Shown here piece by piece: positions 63,126 to 64,000 of a DNA stretch of 64,000 bases. Origin of the DNA: Psychrobacillus lasiicapitis (GTDB lineage Bacteria; Bacillota; Bacilli; Bacillales_A; Planococcaceae); contig NZ_VDGH01000002.1 in assembly GCF_006861795.1 (NCBI RefSeq), positions 124,001 to 188,000 on the forward strand, read 5' to 3'. Both the position numbers and the translations under genes were made by a program. Under the pieces are notes generated by a model. It was not told the origin of the DNA and did no database searches. It saw only the letters and a program-made list of their open reading frames with translations. Every line of letters starts with the position of its first letter. The first letter of the stretch is position 1.

Positions 63126-64000
63126 CCAACCACTTTGGCTATTGTTATTAATTCCTATTGTTATTTATTTCGTTTGGACATGGAAAAAAGAGAAGAAGGG
63201 CTTTCGAAAAGAAGGAAGAGTGGTCTTTTTTCTTCGCCTTCTTGCTATTTTTTGTTTAATTTTAGGGTTAACTAATCCTTATCTTTTATTGCCTATTAAA
63301 GAGGAGCAGGTGCTTTTCTTAGTCGATCGCTCTGCTTCTGTGCAAGGAACGGACAACCAGGTGACTTCGTTTATCGAACAAAGCTTAACATCGCGAAAAA
63401 ATACACAACTCGTAGGTGTGTATACATTTGCAGAAGACTTCCAGTCGGAGGTGGCTTTAACTGCAGGGGAAGTAAATTTACCTGTTTTTACACCGATGAA
63501 AGCACCAGGTAACACAGACATAGCAAGGGCATTGCAATTAGCAACTGGAATCGTAGAAACATCGAAAGCGACAAGAATAGTCCTTTTCACAGATGGTTTG
63601 GAAACAAGTGGCTCCGTACAAGATGAGCTATTGAAAATTGCTGGGGGAAACGTGACGATTGATGTCGTGCAACTTGAACGAGTCTCTTCGGAGGATGTTG
63701 CGATTACCTCATTTGAAACACCTCCAATTGCATTTGAAGGGGAGCAGCAACAGCTAAATGTTCAGTTAGAAGCGACAACTAATACAAATGGAGAATTACT
63801 GCTTTACGAAAACGATCAATTATTATCCCGTGAACAAATAACACTAGAACAAGGAGCGAATAGTTTTACGTTTCGAAATGCCTCTAGTGGAGAAGGTTTA
63901 TTAAAATATGAAGTTCAAGTTGTCGTGAGTGGTGATGGATTAATCGAGAACAATAAATTGACAAGTGTAACAAATGTAGAAAGTTCTCCTCACCTATTGG
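63109..64000 (+). CDS. Second von Willebrand A membrane protein (truncated by window end)
   Basis: The frame runs from GTG 63109 without a stop to the window end: 297 complete codons. Two N-terminal helices (about 8-23 and 43-65) are followed by a von Willebrand A domain with the MIDAS VLFLVDRSASV (DxSxS intact) and FTDGLETSGSV, then a beta-sandwich. GGGAGGTG precedes the start. It overlaps the previous gene by 17 bases, so it belongs to the same operon. Similar proteins often carry a glutamine-amidotransferase-like C-terminal domain, which cannot be seen here. Confidence 0.85.
   Translation, partial: MDLRVDQPLWLLLLIPIVIYFVWTWKKEKKGFRKEGRVVFFLRLLAIFCLILGLTNPYLLLPIKEEQVLFLVDRSASVQGTDNQVTSFIEQSLTSRKNTQLVGVYTFAEDFQSEVALTAGEVNLPVFTPMKAPGNTDIARALQLATGIVETSKATRIVLFTDGLETSGSVQDELLKIAGGNVTIDVVQLERVSSEDVAITSFETPPIAFEGEQQQLNVQLEATTNTNGELLLYENDQLLSREQITLEQGANSFTFRNASSGEGLLKYEVQVVVSGDGLIENNKLTSVTNVESSPHLL

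Overview
This is an AT-rich stretch of a Gram-positive, endospore-forming chromosome of the order Bacillales. Strong AGGAGG-type ribosome sites, frequent TTG/GTG starts, spore-coat, SpoVA and SpoVIF genes, and spx, mecA, coiA, darB, ccpC and cheV all point that way. Gene order follows the Bacillus subtilis yjb/yjc and yku regions. A bacterial-type RF3 gene and the kinds of interspersed repeat make a member of the Planococcaceae (Psychrobacillus, Lysinibacillus or Sporosarcina relatives) my best inference; no rRNA or tRNA is present to confirm it.

Layout. 0.4-2.4 kb: an RsbQ-like hydrolase paired with a PAS-GGDEF diguanylate cyclase. 2.6-14.6 kb: a secreted DUF4015-type protein, then the conserved stress/competence block spx, mecA, coiA, pepF, with spxH, yjbI, cwlQ and yjbK on the minus strand, then yjbL, relQ, nadF and an RluD-type synthase. 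14.8-22.9 kb: mgtE and a sporulation block (cotO, cotZ, a YhcN-type lipoprotein with spoVAC-spoVAD-spoVAE behind a good sigma-G promoter, a YjcZ-type peptide, spoVIF, two unrecognised proteins). 23-31 kb: yjcF-yjcG-yjcH, pgpA/yutG, a nuclease lipoprotein, aldehyde dehydrogenase, M42 peptidase and prfC. 31-43 kb: an RND exporter, a Mn(2+)-type yybP-ykoY riboswitch with terC, a Ktr/Trk potassium channel, a B12-binding radical SAM protein, a histidine kinase, a MarR regulator and small membrane or lipoproteins. 43-53.8 kb: a Spo0E-like phosphatase, a first MoxR-DUF58 operon, ykwC, cheV, ykyB, a GGDEF-EAL protein, darB and ccpC. 53.9-64 kb (open at the window edge): an eight-gene envelope operon with a large surface protein, an ABC exporter, a Gln-Gly-repeat membrane protein, a second MoxR-DUF58 pair and two von Willebrand A membrane proteins.

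The window is rich in nucleotide second-messenger genes: two c-di-GMP enzymes, RelQ for (p)ppGpp, and DarB, a c-di-AMP-binding family, with a Ktr channel of a family often under c-di-AMP control. Between genes lie three arrays of degenerate 21-bp tandem repeats, each with its own core, and a family of GC-rich interspersed elements that in three places occurs as inverted pairs ending in the same ~20-bp sequence. The candidates most worth following are the 53.9-64 kb operon, the RsbQ-like/diguanylate cyclase pair, and these two repeat families.
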